Source: Cupriavidus respiraculi (GTDB lineage: Bacteria > Pseudomonadota > Gammaproteobacteria > Burkholderiales > Burkholderiaceae). From it: DNA of 64,000 nucleotides. Shown here in pieces: positions 42,026 to 52,375 of this stretch. Below the pieces are notes generated by a model, which was not told the DNA's origin, made no database searches, and worked only from the letters and a program-made list of their open reading frames with translations. The position numbers and the translations under genes were made by a program. Each line of letters starts with the position of its first letter. Position 1 is the first letter of the stretch. The stretch spans positions 1,364,001 to 1,428,000 of the forward strand of contig NZ_CAJZAH010000002.1 in assembly GCF_914271545.1 (NCBI RefSeq). Direction: 5' to 3'.

Positions 42026-45000
42026 CTACATGTTGCGGCGATACTGCCCGCCGACCTCGAACAGCGCGTGGGTGATCTGCCCCAGCGAGCAAACCCGCAC
42101 GGCGTCCATCAGCACGGCAAACACGTTCTGGTTGTCGATCACGGCGCGACGCAGCCGCTCCAGCATGGCCGGCGCCTCTTGCGCGTGGCGCGCATGGAAG
42201 TCGGCCAGCCTGGCGAGCTGGCTCTGCTTCTCGTCTTCGCTGGAGCGCGCCAGCTCCAGGGTCCTGGGTACCGGGTCGCCGTCCGGATTGCGGAAGGTAT
42301 TGACGCCGATGATGGGCAGCGAGCCGTCGTGCTTGCGCTGCTCGTAGTACAGCGATTCCTCCTGGATCTTGCCGCGCTGGTAGCCGGTCTCCATCGCGCC
42401 CAGCACGCCGCCACGCTCGGCGATGCGTTCGAACTCCTGCAGCACGGCCTCCTCGACCAGGTCCGTCAGTTCCTCGATCAGGAAGCTGCCCTGGTTCGGG
42501 TTCTCGCACTTGGCCACGCCCCACTCCCGGTTGATGATCAGCTGGATGGCGAGCGCGCGCCGCACCGATTCGCCGGTGGGCGTGGTGATGGCCTCGTCGT
42601 AGGCGTTGGTGTGCAGGGAATTGCAGTTGTCGTAGATCGCGATCAGCGCCTGCAGCGTGGTGCGGATGTCGTTGAAGTCGATCTCCTGCGCATGCAGCGA
42701 GCGGCCCGAGGTCTGGATGTGGTACTTCAGCTTCTGGCTGCGTTCGTCCGCACCGTACTTGTCGCGCAGCGTCACCGCCCAGATGCGGCGGGCCACGCGG
42801 CCGAGCACGCTGTACTCCGGATCCATGCCGTTGGAGAAGAAGAACGACAGGTTGGGCGCGAAGTCGTCGATGTGCATGCCGCGCGCCAGATACGCCTCGA
42901 CATAGGTGAAGCCGTTCGCCAGCGTGAAGGCTAGCTGCGAGATCGGATTGGCGCCCGCCTCGGCGATGTGGTAGCCGGAGATCGACACCGAGTAGAAGTT
43001 GCGCACGCGGTGGTGCACGAAATATTCCTGGATGTCGCCCATCACCTTGAGCGAGAACTCGGTGGAGAAGATGCAGGTGTTCTGGCCCTGGTCTTCCTTC
43101 AGGATGTCCGCCTGCACGGTGCCGCGCACGTTCTGCAGCACCCACGCGCGGACCTTGGCCTCCTCGTCGGCCGTCGGCTCGCGGGCGTTGTCGGCGCGGA
43201 ACTTGTCCAGCTGCTGGTCGATGGCGGTGTTCATGAACATCGCCAGGATGGTCGGGGCGGGACCATTGATGGTCATCGACACCGAGGTGGCGGGGCTCGT
43301 CAGGTCGAAGCCGTCGTACAGCACCTTCATGTCGTCCAGCGTGGCGATCGACACGCCGGAGTTGCCCACCTTGCCGTAGATGTCCGGGCGCAGGTGCGGG
43401 TCCTCGCCGTACAGCGTGACCGAGTCGAAGGCGGTGGACAGGCGCTTGGCGTCCATGCCCTCGGACACCAGCTTGAAGCGCCTGTTGGTGCGGAAGGCAT
43501 CGCCCTCGCCGGCGAACATGCGGGTGGGGTCCTCGTTCTCGCGCTTGAAGGCGAACACGCCGGCCGTGTAGGGAAAACTGCCGGGCACGTTCTCGCGCAT
43601 CAGCCAGCGCAGCACCTCGCCGTCGTCCTCGAAGCGCGGCAGCACCACCTTGCGCAGCTGCGTGCCGGACAGCGTGGTGAACACCAGGCCGGTGCGGATC
43701 TCCCGGTCGCGGATCTTCACCACGTATTCGTCGCCGCCATAGGCCTCGCGCATGCGCGGCCACTGGTCCAGCAGCCGGCGCTCGGCCGCGCCCAGCTGGG
43801 CATCGCGCCCGTCCTCCAGTTCCCGCAGCGCCCCGTCGCCGCCGCCCGCGTGCCCCGCTTCGCCCAGCATGCGGCGCGCGGCGCGCAGCTGCTGGCGCTC
43901 GCGCGCGATGCGGCACTGCTCGGCGACGCGGCGGTGATAGGCCCGCACCACGTCCGCCAGCTCCGCCAGGTAGCGGCTGCGCGCCGCGGGCACGATGACG
44001 TTCTGCCCCGTGCAGATACGCCCCTCCAGGCGCGGCAGCACGCCGGCCTGCAGCTTCAGGCCCCGCCCGGCCAGCGCCGCGCCGATGCCGTGGTACAGCA
44101 TGGTCACGCCATCGTCGTTGAAGCGCGACGCCTGCGTGCCATAGACCGGCATGTCTTCCGCCGTGGCGTGCCACTGCTCGCGGTTGCGCTGCACCTGCTT
44201 GGCGACATCGCGCCATGCGTCGCGCGCGCCCTTGCGGTCGAACTTGTTGATGGCGACGAAATCGGCGAAGTCCAGCATGTCGATCTTCTCGAGCTGGCTG
44301 GCCGCGCCGAACTCGGGCGTCATCACGTACAGCGACAGGTCGACGTGCGGCACGATCGCGGCGTCGCCCTGGCCGATGCCGGAGGTCTCGACGATGACCA
44401 GGTCGAAGCCCGACGCCTTGCACGCGGCCACCACGTCCGGCAGCGCCTGCGAGATCTCGCTGCCCGCCTCGCGCGTGGCCAGCGAGCGCATGAAGATGTG
44501 CGGATGGTTGATGGCGTTCATGCGGATGCGGTCGCCCAGCAGCGCGCCGCCAGACTTGCGCCGCGACGGGTCGATGGAGATGACCGCGATGCGCAGCGCG
44601 TCGCGCTGGTCCAGCCGGAAGCGGCGGATCAGCTCGTCGGTCAGCGAAGACTTGCCGGCGCCGCCGGTGCCGGTGATGCCGAGCACCGGCGTGCCCGACG
44701 CGCTGGCCACCTCGTGCAGCGCGGCCAGGCGCGCCGCATCGGCCCGGCCGTTCTCCAGCACGGTGATCCACTGCGCCAGCGCGCGGCGATCGCCGGCGCG
44801 CAGCACGTCCAGCGTCAGGTCGGCCTGCGCGGCCGGATCGAAATCGCAGCGCCGCACCATGTCGGCGATCATGCCGGCCAGGCCCATGCGCTGCCCGTCC
44901 TCCGGGCTGTACACGCGCGTCACGCCATAGTCCTGCAGCTCGCGGATCTCGTCGGGCACGATCACGCCCCCGCCGCCGCCGAACACGCGGATATGGGCAC

Positions 45001-45361
45001 CGCCCTTCTGCCGCAGCAGGTCGATCATGTATTTGAAGTACTCGACGTGGCCGCCCTGGTAGCTGGAGATGGCGATGCCCTGCACGTCCTCCTGCAGCGC
45101 GGCTTCCACCACTTCCTCCACGGAGCGGTTGTGCCCCAGGTGGATCACCTCGCAGCCGTGTGACTGGAGAATGCGCCGCATGATGTTGATGGACGCGTCG
45201 TGCCCGTCGAACAGCGAGGCCGCGGTGACGAAACGCACCTTGTGGGCCGGGCCGGCGGCGGGTGCGGAGGCTTCGGGGCGGGCGGGGCCGGTGGCCGTGG
45301 CGGCCGGGGTAGCCGGGTTCGCCGCGCCGCCGGCGTGATGCACGTCGGATAGATCGGTCAT
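42026..45361 (-). CDS. icmF: fused isobutyryl-CoA mutase IcmF
   Basis: Coenzyme B12-dependent mutase of 1111 residues interconverting isobutyryl-CoA and n-butyryl-CoA, with its own G-protein chaperone. Order: disordered Ala-rich N-terminus (~1-40), B12-binding domain with DGHDASINI (His54 the cobalt ligand), MeaB-like GTPase with GTGGAGKSS (~222-230), linker, and the large mutase barrel ([16 protein letters not shown]...). All domains in one chain is diagnostic of IcmF versus MCM. The start ATG at 45361 is where B12-binding homology is preceded by a short tail. Links valine/fatty-acid carbon to the hydroxyacyl-CoA enzymes nearby. Confidence 0.94.
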   Translation of the reverse strand: MTDLSDVHHAGGAANPATPAATATGPARPEASAPAAGPAHKVRFVTAASLFDGHDASINIMRRILQSHGCEVIHLGHNRSVEEVVEAALQEDVQGIAISSYQGGHVEYFKYMIDLLRQKGGAHIRVFGGGGGVIVPDEIRELQDYGVTRVYSPEDGQRMGLAGMIADMVRRCDFDPAAQADLTLDVLRAGDRRALAQWITVLENGRADAARLAALHEVASASGTPVLGITGTGGAGKSSLTDELIRRFRLDQRDALRIAVISIDPSRRKSGGALLGDRIRMNAINHPHIFMRSLATREAGSEISQALPDVVAACKASGFDLVIVETSGIGQGDAAIVPHVDLSLYVMTPEFGAASQLEKIDMLDFADFVAINKFDRKGARDAWRDVAKQVQRNREQWHATAEDMPVYGTQASRFNDDGVTMLYHGIGAALAGRGLKLQAGVLPRLEGRICTGQNVIVPAARSRYLAELADVVRAYHRRVAEQCRIARERQQLRAARRMLGEAGHAGGGDGALRELEDGRDAQLGAAERRLLDQWPRMREAYGGDEYVVKIRDREIRTGLVFTTLSGTQLRKVVLPRFEDDGEVLRWLMRENVPGSFPYTAGVFAFKRENEDPTRMFAGEGDAFRTNRRFKLVSEGMDAKRLSTAFDSVTLYGEDPHLRPDIYGKVGNSGVSIATLDDMKVLYDGFDLTSPATSVSMTINGPAPTILAMFMNTAIDQQLDKFRADNAREPTADEEAKVRAWVLQNVRGTVQADILKEDQGQNTCIFSTEFSLKVMGDIQEYFVHHRVRNFYSVSISGYHIAEAGANPISQLAFTLANGFTYVEAYLARGMHIDDFAPNLSFFFSNGMDPEYSVLGRVARRIWAVTLRDKYGADERSQKLKYHIQTSGRSLHAQEIDFNDIRTTLQALIAIYDNCNSLHTNAYDEAITTPTGESVRRALAIQLIINREWGVAKCENPNQGSFLIEELTDLVEEAVLQEFERIAERGGVLGAMETGYQRGKIQEESLYYEQRKHDGSLPIIGVNTFRNPDGDPVPRTLELARSSEDEKQSQLARLADFHARHAQEAPAMLERLRRAVIDNQNVFAVLMDAVRVCSLGQITHALFEVGGQYRRNM

Positions 45362-45623
45362 TGTCTCCACCTGGTTGGGGTGTGCATCCTCGGGGATGTT
45401 TTTTATTGCCCTGGCCGGCTGGTGCGCGTGCGCAGGGTGCCTGGAACGCCGGACGATTGTATGCCGCGTCGCGCCCACCGGCCAGAAGGGGGATCCCCGA
45501 CGTGACGCCACATGCCTTCGGCTACAATCGATCAACCCGCCCCCGTGAGTCGCCTCCTCCGGTCGGCAAAACCACCACAGAGCACGGACGACCGTGCCGG
45601 CCACTACCTCTTGGGAGATCCCT

Positions 45624-46679
45624 ATGCGCCAACGCGTGCGGGTGCTGCTGTCTTCGGCGGCTTCAGCGCTGGCCTGCCTTGCGTGCCTTCCCGGCCAGGC
45701 CCTGGCATGGGACTACACGCCCACCGTCATCTCCAGCCTGGCCTCGGTCTACGGGTACCTGACCAGCCAGTCGATCACGCTGGAGCGCGCGGCCGAGCAA
45801 TATCCGTCGATGCGCCCCGAGATCGAGCGCACGCGCGCCGAATTCGACCGCCAGTTTCCCGACGCGCTGGAAAGCGTGACAAGGCTGTTCCAGGGCATTC
45901 CCTTGCCGGCCACCGACCGGGCGCGTCTCGCCACCAAGGTGCTGGAGATGGACCGCGACTCCATCCAGGCCGCCCTGGCCAACCAGCAGGCGGTACGCGA
46001 CTTCCTGGACCGCGTGCGGGGAACCGCGCGCGGGGAGATGGAGCCCGATTCGCTGCAGTTGCTGCTGGCCGCCGTCTACGACGAGCGGCCCGCGGCGGAA
46101 CTGGATACGCCCATGGCGCGCGTGCTGCGCACCAAGGGCACGCCGGCGGCGGGCAACGCCGACGTGTCGCTGCGCATGCCGCTGTCCTGGGAGCGCAACA
46201 CGGCGCGGGAAAAACTGCGGGAAGACGCCACCATTTTCGCGTTCAACAGCCAGGGCGGCAGCGGGCTATCGACGATCGACCTGCTGACGCGGCCGCTGAC
46301 GCAGGCGGCGGCCAACGCCGCGGAGGGTGCCACGGCCGCCGCGGCCGGCAAGGCGGCCGCCGGCGAGGCCGAGCGCCTGGCCAACGCGCTGCGCTTTGCC
46401 ACCGGCACCACGCCGAAGCTCCTCGGCCAGGGCACCACGCGGCTGAAGCAGCGGACGATGACGTGGGTCAGTTTCTCCATCGCCGGCGAGGGCAGCGGCG
46501 GACGCACGCTGCAGTACGGGCGCATGTGGCTGCTGCCGCTGCGAGAGCACGAGCAGACCATGATGCTGCTGTGCCGCACAGGCGCGGTGCCGGAGGCCAT
46601 CGCCGAGGCCGAGCGCAAGCGGCTCATGCCGCTGTGGGAGGCGGTGGCGGGCTCGATCGCCGTCTCGTCCGCACGCTGA
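45624..46679 (+). CDS. secreted protein of unknown function
   Basis: Predicted 351-residue exported protein: a signal peptide (residues ~8-28, cleaved near QALA-W), then a Glu/Asp-rich helical region (~30-130) and a long Ala-rich segment with [18 protein letters not shown] around residue 235. The C-terminal half has a [19 protein letters not shown] core. No family recognised. GGGAG lies 7 bases before the ATG at 45624. It stands opposite icmF and is the only gene before the convergent DUF2917 gene. Confidence 0.7.
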   Translation: MRQRVRVLLSSAASALACLACLPGQALAWDYTPTVISSLASVYGYLTSQSITLERAAEQYPSMRPEIERTRAEFDRQFPDALESVTRLFQGIPLPATDRARLATKVLEMDRDSIQAALANQQAVRDFLDRVRGTARGEMEPDSLQLLLAAVYDERPAAELDTPMARVLRTKGTPAAGNADVSLRMPLSWERNTAREKLREDATIFAFNSQGGSGLSTIDLLTRPLTQAAANAAEGATAAAAGKAAAGEAERLANALRFATGTTPKLLGQGTTRLKQRTMTWVSFSIAGEGSGGRTLQYGRMWLLPLREHEQTMMLLCRTGAVPEAIAEAERKRLMPLWEAVAGSIAVSSAR

Positions 46680-46705
46680 AGCGCCCCCCGATGAAGCGCC
46701 GGCTC

Positions 46706-47044
46706 TCAATGGCCGGTGGTCCAGCACGCCGCCGGCAGGCCGGCGGGGCGGCCCGTCGCCCGGCGGACCACGGTACGGGCCACCTTCGCCAGCCGGCGCA
46801 CCGACCACGGCGAGGCGGCCTGCGCCAGCGTGAAGCTGGCCCCCGGCGCATCGCCGGACAGCCACACCCGCTGCCCCTCGGGCAGCACGGCGACATCGCC
46901 CGGCACCAGCCAGATATCGGCGTGGTGCCCCTCCACCGTCAGCCATAGCCGGCCCTGGCGGGCCGTGATGGTCTGCCCCTCGCGGGCCCGCCAGCTCACC
47001 GGCCGCCCGCTTCCATCCAATTCGAAAGTCCTCAGTTCACGCAT
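46706..47044 (-). CDS. DUF2917 family protein
   Basis: Cupin-like 112-residue protein, starting MRELRTFELDG at 47044 with AGGAG upstream. The DUF2917 core (LWLTVEGHHADIWLVPGDV) is visible. Function unknown; the family is often found beside amino-acid transport/regulator genes in Burkholderiales. It is divergent from the MocR regulator, so both may be controlled from the gap at 47045-47200. A leading 19-residue in-frame extension is not required. Confidence 0.8.
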   Translation of the reverse strand: MRELRTFELDGSGRPVSWRAREGQTITARQGRLWLTVEGHHADIWLVPGDVAVLPEGQRVWLSGDAPGASFTLAQAASPWSVRRLAKVARTVVRRATGRPAGLPAACWTTGH

Positions 47045-47131
47045 GGCATCGCTCCTGGTGGGGCCCGCGCAAGTGCCCCGGGCCACGCTTCCATTATTCA
47101 TAGGGGCGCTTACAATCCCATGAACACTTCC

Positions 47132-47154
47132 GAACAGTTTTCCATGAACTGTTC
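47132..47154. promoter_or_regulatory. dyad operator candidate in front of the first MocR gene
   Basis: GAACAGTT-N7-AACTGTTC is a perfect 8-bp inverted repeat, with related half-sites flanking it (GAACA upstream, CTGTTCAGT). A TACAAT hexamer at 47111-47116 is the probable -10, placing the dyad just downstream of transcription start. MocR/GntR regulators commonly autorepress through such sites; autoregulation is inferred. Confidence 0.6.
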
Positions 47155-47200
47155 AGTGGTTTTTCCTGACACTTGGACACTTCGATTCGCAGAGGCCGCG

Positions 47201-48601
47201 ATGAAGCTCACCCTCGACACCTCCACCGGCATTCCGCTGACCGACCAGATCGTCCACGAGGTCAAGGCCTGGATCGCCTCGCGCGGCGCCCGCCCGGGCG
47301 CGCGGCTGCCCTCGATCCGGCAGCTGGCGGCCGAGCATGGCATCAGCCGGTTCCCGGTCATCGAGGCTTATGACCGGCTGGTATCGCAGGGACTGCTGGA
47401 CTCGCGCCAGGGCTCCGGCTTCTTCGTCGCGCACAGTTCCTTCGCCGGCCAGCACGCCAAGGGATGGTCCGACCCGAGCCTTGCCGAGGACCTGTCCGAC
47501 CACATCCTGGAGCAGTTCAACCATCCCAGCGCCACGCTCAAGCTGGCGGGCGGCTTCGTGCCGGAGGCGTGGCGCGATGTGGAGGGGCTCACGCAGGCGA
47601 TCCGCCACGTCTCGCGCAACGAGATCGACAGCGTGATCCACTACGCCACGCCGCTCGGGCATCCCGAACTGCGGCGGCAGGTGCTGACGCGCGTGCGCCA
47701 GCTCGGCATCGAGGCGGAACTGCCGCAAGTGCTGATCACCGCCGGCGCGAGCCAGGCGCTGGACCTGGTGGTGCGCCATCTGCTGCGCCCGGGCGACACG
47801 GTGTTCGTCGAGGACCCGGGCTACTACAACCTGTTCGGGCTGCTGCGCCTGCACGGGGTGAAGCTGGTGGGTGTGCCGCACACGCCGACCGGCCCGGACC
47901 CGGATGCGGCCGAGGCGCTGCTGCGCGAGCACAAGCCCAAGCTGTTCTTTACCAACAGCGTGCTGCAGAACCCGACCGGTTCCACGCTCGCGCCGCAGAT
48001 CGCATTCCGCCTGCTGGAACTGGCGCGGCGCCACGGCTTTCGCTTCGTCGAGGACGACATCTTCTCGGACTTCCAGCCGCACGCGACGGACCGGCTCGCT
48101 ACGCTCGACCAGCTCGAGCACGTAATCTATATCGGGGGATTTTCCAAGACGGTGTCCGCATCGCTGCGGATCGGCTATCTGGTCGCCGACAAGGCGCTCG
48201 TCAAGGATCTGGTCGACGTGAAGGTGCTGACCAGCGTCGCCGGTTCGCATTTCGCCGAGGCGGTCACCGCCACGCTGCTCGAGCGCGGCCAGTACCGCAA
48301 GTACGTCGAACGGCTGCGCCTGCGGGTGCGGCAGGCCACCGCCAATGCCGTCAGGCGGCTGGCGGAGGCCGGATGGGAGATTTTCTGCGAGCCGGCGGGC
48401 GGCAATTTCCTGTGGGCGCGGTGCCCGCACGTCGACGATTCGCGCCAGCTCGTGGCCCTTGCCGAGCGCCACGGCGTGACGCTCGCGCCCGGCAACTACT
48501 TCCGCCCCGCCGGCGAGACCGCGCCCTGGATCCGCATCAACTCGGCGTATATCGAGGAGCCGCGCGCGCTGGCGTTCCTCGCCGAGGCGGGCCGGACCTG
48601 A
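47201..48601 (+). CDS. MocR-type PLP-dependent transcriptional regulator (GntR family)
   Basis: Regulator of 466 residues: GntR winged helix (~1-75; PSIRQLAAEHGISRFPVIEAYDRL) fused to a fold-type I aminotransferase domain. PLP Lys lies in GGFSKTVSASLRIGYL. The ATG at 47201 is used because the HTH begins right there; the upstream in-frame ATG at 47120 lies before the dyad. It is divergent from DUF2917 and convergent with an APC permease gene, a plausible target. Effector amino acid unknown. Confidence 0.9.
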   Translation: MKLTLDTSTGIPLTDQIVHEVKAWIASRGARPGARLPSIRQLAAEHGISRFPVIEAYDRLVSQGLLDSRQGSGFFVAHSSFAGQHAKGWSDPSLAEDLSDHILEQFNHPSATLKLAGGFVPEAWRDVEGLTQAIRHVSRNEIDSVIHYATPLGHPELRRQVLTRVRQLGIEAELPQVLITAGASQALDLVVRHLLRPGDTVFVEDPGYYNLFGLLRLHGVKLVGVPHTPTGPDPDAAEALLREHKPKLFFTNSVLQNPTGSTLAPQIAFRLLELARRHGFRFVEDDIFSDFQPHATDRLATLDQLEHVIYIGGFSKTVSASLRIGYLVADKALVKDLVDVKVLTSVAGSHFAEAVTATLLERGQYRKYVERLRLRVRQATANAVRRLAEAGWEIFCEPAGGNFLWARCPHVDDSRQLVALAERHGVTLAPGNYFRPAGETAPWIRINSAYIEEPRALAFLAEAGRT

Positions 48602-48622
48602 GGCCCGGCCCGCCGGCGAGCC

Positions 48623-50011
48623 CTAGCGGTGCAGCACCGCGTTGCGGCGCGCGTAGAGAAAGTAGATCGCCAGGCCGATCGCCAGCCAGGTCAGGAAGGC
48701 GATCCACGTGCGCAGTTGCAGATGCGCCATCAGGAACAGGCAGAACGCCACCGACAGCAACGGCACCACCGGCACGCCGGGGCAGCGGAACGCGCGCGGC
48801 AGGTCCGGGCGCGTTCTGCGCAGCACCAGCACCGCCACCGAGATCAGCGCGAAGGCGGACAGCGTGCCGATATTGATCAGCTCGGCCAGCACGTTCAGCG
48901 GCACGAAGCCCGCGATGGACGCGAACACGATGCCCACCGTCCAGGTGGCGACGAACGGCGTCGCGTGCACCTTGTGCACCGAGGACAGCCGCGCCGGCAG
49001 CAGGCCGTCGCGCGACATCGCGAACAGGATGCGGGTCTGGCCGAAGGTCATCACCAGGATCACCGTGGTCATGCCCAGGATCGCGCCCAGGTCGATGAAG
49101 CCGGCCACCCAGTTCTGGCCGGCGTACTGCAGCGCCAGCGACACCGGGTGATCGACCCCGGCGAACTTCGCGAACGGCACGATGCCGGTCATGATTGCCG
49201 CCACCACCACGTACAGCACGGTGCAGACGGCCAGCGAACCGATGATGCCGATGGGCAGGTCGCGGCGGGGGTTGCGCACTTCCTCCGCCGCCGAAGTCAC
49301 CGCGTCGAAGCCGATAAAGGCAAAGAACACCAGCGCCGCGGCATTGAACACCCCGGTGAAGCCGAACGGCGTAAACGGCTGCCAGTTGGCGGGCTGCACG
49401 TGCCATACGCCCACCGCGATGAACAGCAGCACCACGCCGACCTTGATCGCCACCATCACGTTGTTCACGCGCGCCGACTCGCGCACGCCGTAGGACACCA
49501 CCCAGGTGATCGCCAGCATGATGAGCATCGCCGGCAGGTTCAGTACGGTCTCCACCCCGGGCACGGACCCCGGCGCCGCGGTCAGCGCCGCGGGCAGCCG
49601 GATGCCGAAGCCGCCGATCAGCGACTGGAAATAGCCGGACCAGCCCACCGACACCGCGGAGGTGGCCAGCCCATATTCGAGCAGCAGGTCCCAGCCGATC
49701 ATCCACGCGACGATCTCGCCCAGCGTGGCGTAGCTGTAGGTGTAGATCGAGCCGGACACCGGAATCGCCGTGGAGAATTCGGCGTAGCACAGCGCGGCAA
49801 ACCCGCACGCCAGCGCCGCGATCACGAAGGACAGGGTCAGCGCGGGCCCGGCCGTCAGCGCCCCGGTGCCGGTCAGCACGAAGATGCCGGTGCCGATGAT
49901 CGCGCCGATGCCCATCAGCACCAGGTCCACGGGCCCAAGCACCTTTCTGAGGCCGTCGTCGCGGGCTTCGGCCAGCATCGTTTCGATGTTCTTCGTGCGG
50001 AATAAGCTCAT
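48623..50011 (-). CDS. APC-family amino acid permease
   Basis: Twelve-helix inner-membrane permease of 462 residues in the cationic amino acid transporter (CAT/YfnA-like) group. GIGAIIGTGIFVLTGTGA is the first-helix signature of the superfamily, and FAFIGFDAVTSAAEEVRNPRRDLPIGI the helix-6 region. Substrate not defined. It is convergent with the MocR gene and separated from the two-component operon by the gap at 50012-50352. Confidence 0.92.
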   Translation of the reverse strand: MSLFRTKNIETMLAEARDDGLRKVLGPVDLVLMGIGAIIGTGIFVLTGTGALTAGPALTLSFVIAALACGFAALCYAEFSTAIPVSGSIYTYSYATLGEIVAWMIGWDLLLEYGLATSAVSVGWSGYFQSLIGGFGIRLPAALTAAPGSVPGVETVLNLPAMLIMLAITWVVSYGVRESARVNNVMVAIKVGVVLLFIAVGVWHVQPANWQPFTPFGFTGVFNAAALVFFAFIGFDAVTSAAEEVRNPRRDLPIGIIGSLAVCTVLYVVVAAIMTGIVPFAKFAGVDHPVSLALQYAGQNWVAGFIDLGAILGMTTVILVMTFGQTRILFAMSRDGLLPARLSSVHKVHATPFVATWTVGIVFASIAGFVPLNVLAELINIGTLSAFALISVAVLVLRRTRPDLPRAFRCPGVPVVPLLSVAFCLFLMAHLQLRTWIAFLTWLAIGLAIYFLYARRNAVLHR

Positions 50012-50352
50012 GGAGGACTCTCCGGGAAAGCCTGAGCACGTCGGGGCGGTCAGGCGCGGGTATGCAGAGGGAAAGGGCGCTGCACGGCGTCGCGGCTGGC
50101 GGCCGTGGCATGAGGGCGCCCCGGAAAAATGGGCCGTAGTGTAGCGCGGCGGTTGCGCGAAACCGTCACATATATCCGCGGGCCTCCGCTTTTGGGGGAT
50201 GCGCTGTTCCTGCTTCGCGGGCGCGCCGAAGGGGGGCGAAGCCCGGTGCCCAACGGGCGCGCATGAGGCGCGACGGAAGCTGATAGGATGCCTGCCGTGC
50301 CACCTCGTGGCATCCGTCAGCCGAGTCTCCAGCCCTACTGCCTGCCCCTGCC
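50012..50352. other. intergenic region between the permease and two-component genes
   Basis: A 341-bp divergent gap without a supported gene. It is GC-rich in the middle and contains an inverted repeat TGCCAC-CTC-GTGGCA (50298-50312) just ahead of the response-regulator start, which might be an operator. No confident promoter boxes were seen. Confidence 0.4.
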
Positions 50353-51033
50353 ATGCGTATTCTGCTCGTCGAGGACGACGCCGAAATCTGTGCGAATCTG
50401 TACGAGTACCTGACCGCGCGCGGCCATCACGTCGATGCCGCGCCCAACGGCCTGGTGGCGCTGCACCTGGCCACGTCCGCGCCGTTCGACGCGGTGGTGC
50501 TCGACCTGGGCCTGCCGGGCATGGACGGCCTGACGCTGGCGCAGCGCCTGCGGCGCGACGCGCGGCTGTCCACCCCCATCCTGATGCTGACCGCGCGCGA
50601 TACGCTGGACGACAAGCTGGCGGGCTTCGACGCCGGCGCCGACGACTATCTGGTCAAGCCGTACGCGATGAAGGAGGTCGAGGCGCGGCTGCTCGCCCTT
50701 GCCAAGCGTGCGCAGGGCCGCGTCGTGGACGAGCGCATGCGGCTGGGCGGTATCGAATACGATCCCGGCAGCGGCGAACTGCGCTGGGAAGGCCGGCCGG
50801 TGGCGCTGCCGCCCAAGGCCATGCGCCTGCTGGTGGCGATGCTCGGGCGCCCGGGACAGTTGTTCAGCCGCGCCGAACTGGAGGTGCTGATCTGGGGCGA
50901 GGAGCAGGAAACCAGCGATGCGCTGCGGACCCAGATTGCGCAGTTGCGCCGGGTGCTGACCCGCGCCGACGGGCGCTGCCCCCTGCTGACCGTGCACGGG
51001 CGCGGTTACCGGCTGGCCGATCCCGATGCGTGA
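50353..51033 (+). CDS. OmpR-family response regulator (PmrA/QseB-like)
   Basis: Response regulator of 226 residues. Receiver domain: Asp9/Asp10 (VEDD) and phosphoacceptor Asp51 (VVLDLGLPGMDG), with Lys in DDYLVKPY; C-terminal OmpR winged helix (LLVAMLGRPGQLFSR...). It opens a four-gene cluster and overlaps the kinase gene by 8 bases. By neighbourhood it resembles regulators of lipid A modification; the exact signal is unknown. Confidence 0.9.
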   Translation: MRILLVEDDAEICANLYEYLTARGHHVDAAPNGLVALHLATSAPFDAVVLDLGLPGMDGLTLAQRLRRDARLSTPILMLTARDTLDDKLAGFDAGADDYLVKPYAMKEVEARLLALAKRAQGRVVDERMRLGGIEYDPGSGELRWEGRPVALPPKAMRLLVAMLGRPGQLFSRAELEVLIWGEEQETSDALRTQIAQLRRVLTRADGRCPLLTVHGRGYRLADPDA

Positions 51034-52264
51034 GTCCGCCCGCCGCAGCCTGCGCGCGCGCCTGGTATGGGCGTTCTTCCTGCTGACCACCTTCGTGCTG
51101 GTTGTCCTGATCGCGGCACTGTTCGCCATCGGCGAGGCGCAGGAGGCGGACCTGATCGACGAGGTGATCGATTCCGCGCTGGACAGCGTCATCGTGCAGG
51201 GCATGAGTTCGCCGCGCGGCGTGCTGGGCGAGAACCTGACGGTCTATCGCGCTCCCATCGGCGCGATACCGGCGGGCATGCCGGCGCCGGTGGCCGCACT
51301 GCCGGCGGGCCTGCACGAGTGGGTGACGGGCGGCACCGAATACCACATCGGCATTCGCGAGCACGACGGCGAGCGGTTCTATCTGTTCTACGACGAGACC
51401 GGCTATGCGAGGCGCATGGCGTGGCTGTACTGGTCGCTGGGCATCGGCGGCGTGCTGCTCTCGCTGCTGTCGCTGACGCTGGGCTATCGGATCGCCCGCT
51501 CGCTGCTGCGCCAGTTCGAACACCTGACCGCCGGGCTGGCGCAGGGCGAAGGACCGCTTTCCCGGCCCGATCAGGACCGCGAGGTGGCGTTGCTGGCGCG
51601 GGCGCTGGACGACTATCGCGCCCGCAATGCGGCCCTGATTGCGCGCGAGCGGGAATTCACCGCCAACGTCAGCCACGAGCTGCGCACGCCGCTCACCCGC
51701 ATCCGCACCAGCGCCGAGTTGCTGGCCGAAGGCGTGCAGGACGATGGCAGCCGTGCGCAGCGCATCGTGCTCGCCGTCGACGAACTGGAGCGCCGGCTCA
51801 AGGGCCTGCTGTTCCTCGCGCGCGGCGACGCGACGCCGCCGTTGCGCACCGTCGATCTGCGGCCGTTCGTGGATGGCCTGCTGGAGCCTTACCGCGAAAG
51901 CTGCGAGGCGCGCGGCATCGCGCTGGACAATTGCATTCCGGCGCAGGCGGCAGTCGACGTCGCCCCCGATCTGCTGGCCCTGCTGCTGGACAACCTCGTG
52001 CGCAACGCGGTCCAGTACACCGAGCGCGGCAGCATCGTCACGCGCTTCGACGACGGCTGGCTGTCGGTCCGCGATACCGGCATCGGCATTGCGCAGGACC
52101 AGCAACAGCGCGTGTTCGAGCGCCATTTTCGCGCCGGCAACACCGGCGACGGTTCCGGGCTTGGCCTGGCCATCGTGCGGGAAGTCGCGGCGCGCTGCGG
52201 CTGGCGTTGCGAGATCGACAGCCATCCGGGCAAGGGAACGGAAGTCCGCGTGCGCATCAGGTAG
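51026..52264 (+). CDS. sensor histidine kinase, PmrB/QseC-like
   Basis: Membrane sensor kinase of 412 residues with two membrane helices (~14-36 and ~134-155), a periplasmic loop of about 95 residues, HAMP-like linker, H-box with His217 (FTANVSHELRTPLTR), and a HATPase domain (VRDTGIGIA, GDGSGLGLAIV). It overlaps the response regulator by 8 bases, so coupled translation is likely. Ligand not known; the acidic periplasmic loop could sense cationic peptides or metals, by analogy. Confidence 0.9.
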   Translation: MRESARRSLRARLVWAFFLLTTFVLVVLIAALFAIGEAQEADLIDEVIDSALDSVIVQGMSSPRGVLGENLTVYRAPIGAIPAGMPAPVAALPAGLHEWVTGGTEYHIGIREHDGERFYLFYDETGYARRMAWLYWSLGIGGVLLSLLSLTLGYRIARSLLRQFEHLTAGLAQGEGPLSRPDQDREVALLARALDDYRARNAALIAREREFTANVSHELRTPLTRIRTSAELLAEGVQDDGSRAQRIVLAVDELERRLKGLLFLARGDATPPLRTVDLRPFVDGLLEPYRESCEARGIALDNCIPAQAAVDVAPDLLALLLDNLVRNAVQYTERGSIVTRFDDGWLSVRDTGIGIAQDQQQRVFERHFRAGNTGDGSGLGLAIVREVAARCGWRCEIDSHPGKGTEVRVRIR

Positions 52265-52375
52265 ACGCAGCGCCCACGAAGCGCCGCACCACACAAAACC
52301 CTCACAAAGCCCGCGCAGTTTCCTCACGCCCGCATTGTTAGCTTGTCGGCTGCCCTTTTCGCCTGCCGACTCGCC

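Noticed and set aside
42968-45163. 731-residue plus-strand ORF antisense to icmF
   Set aside because: Shadow of the mutase gene; no coherent domain.
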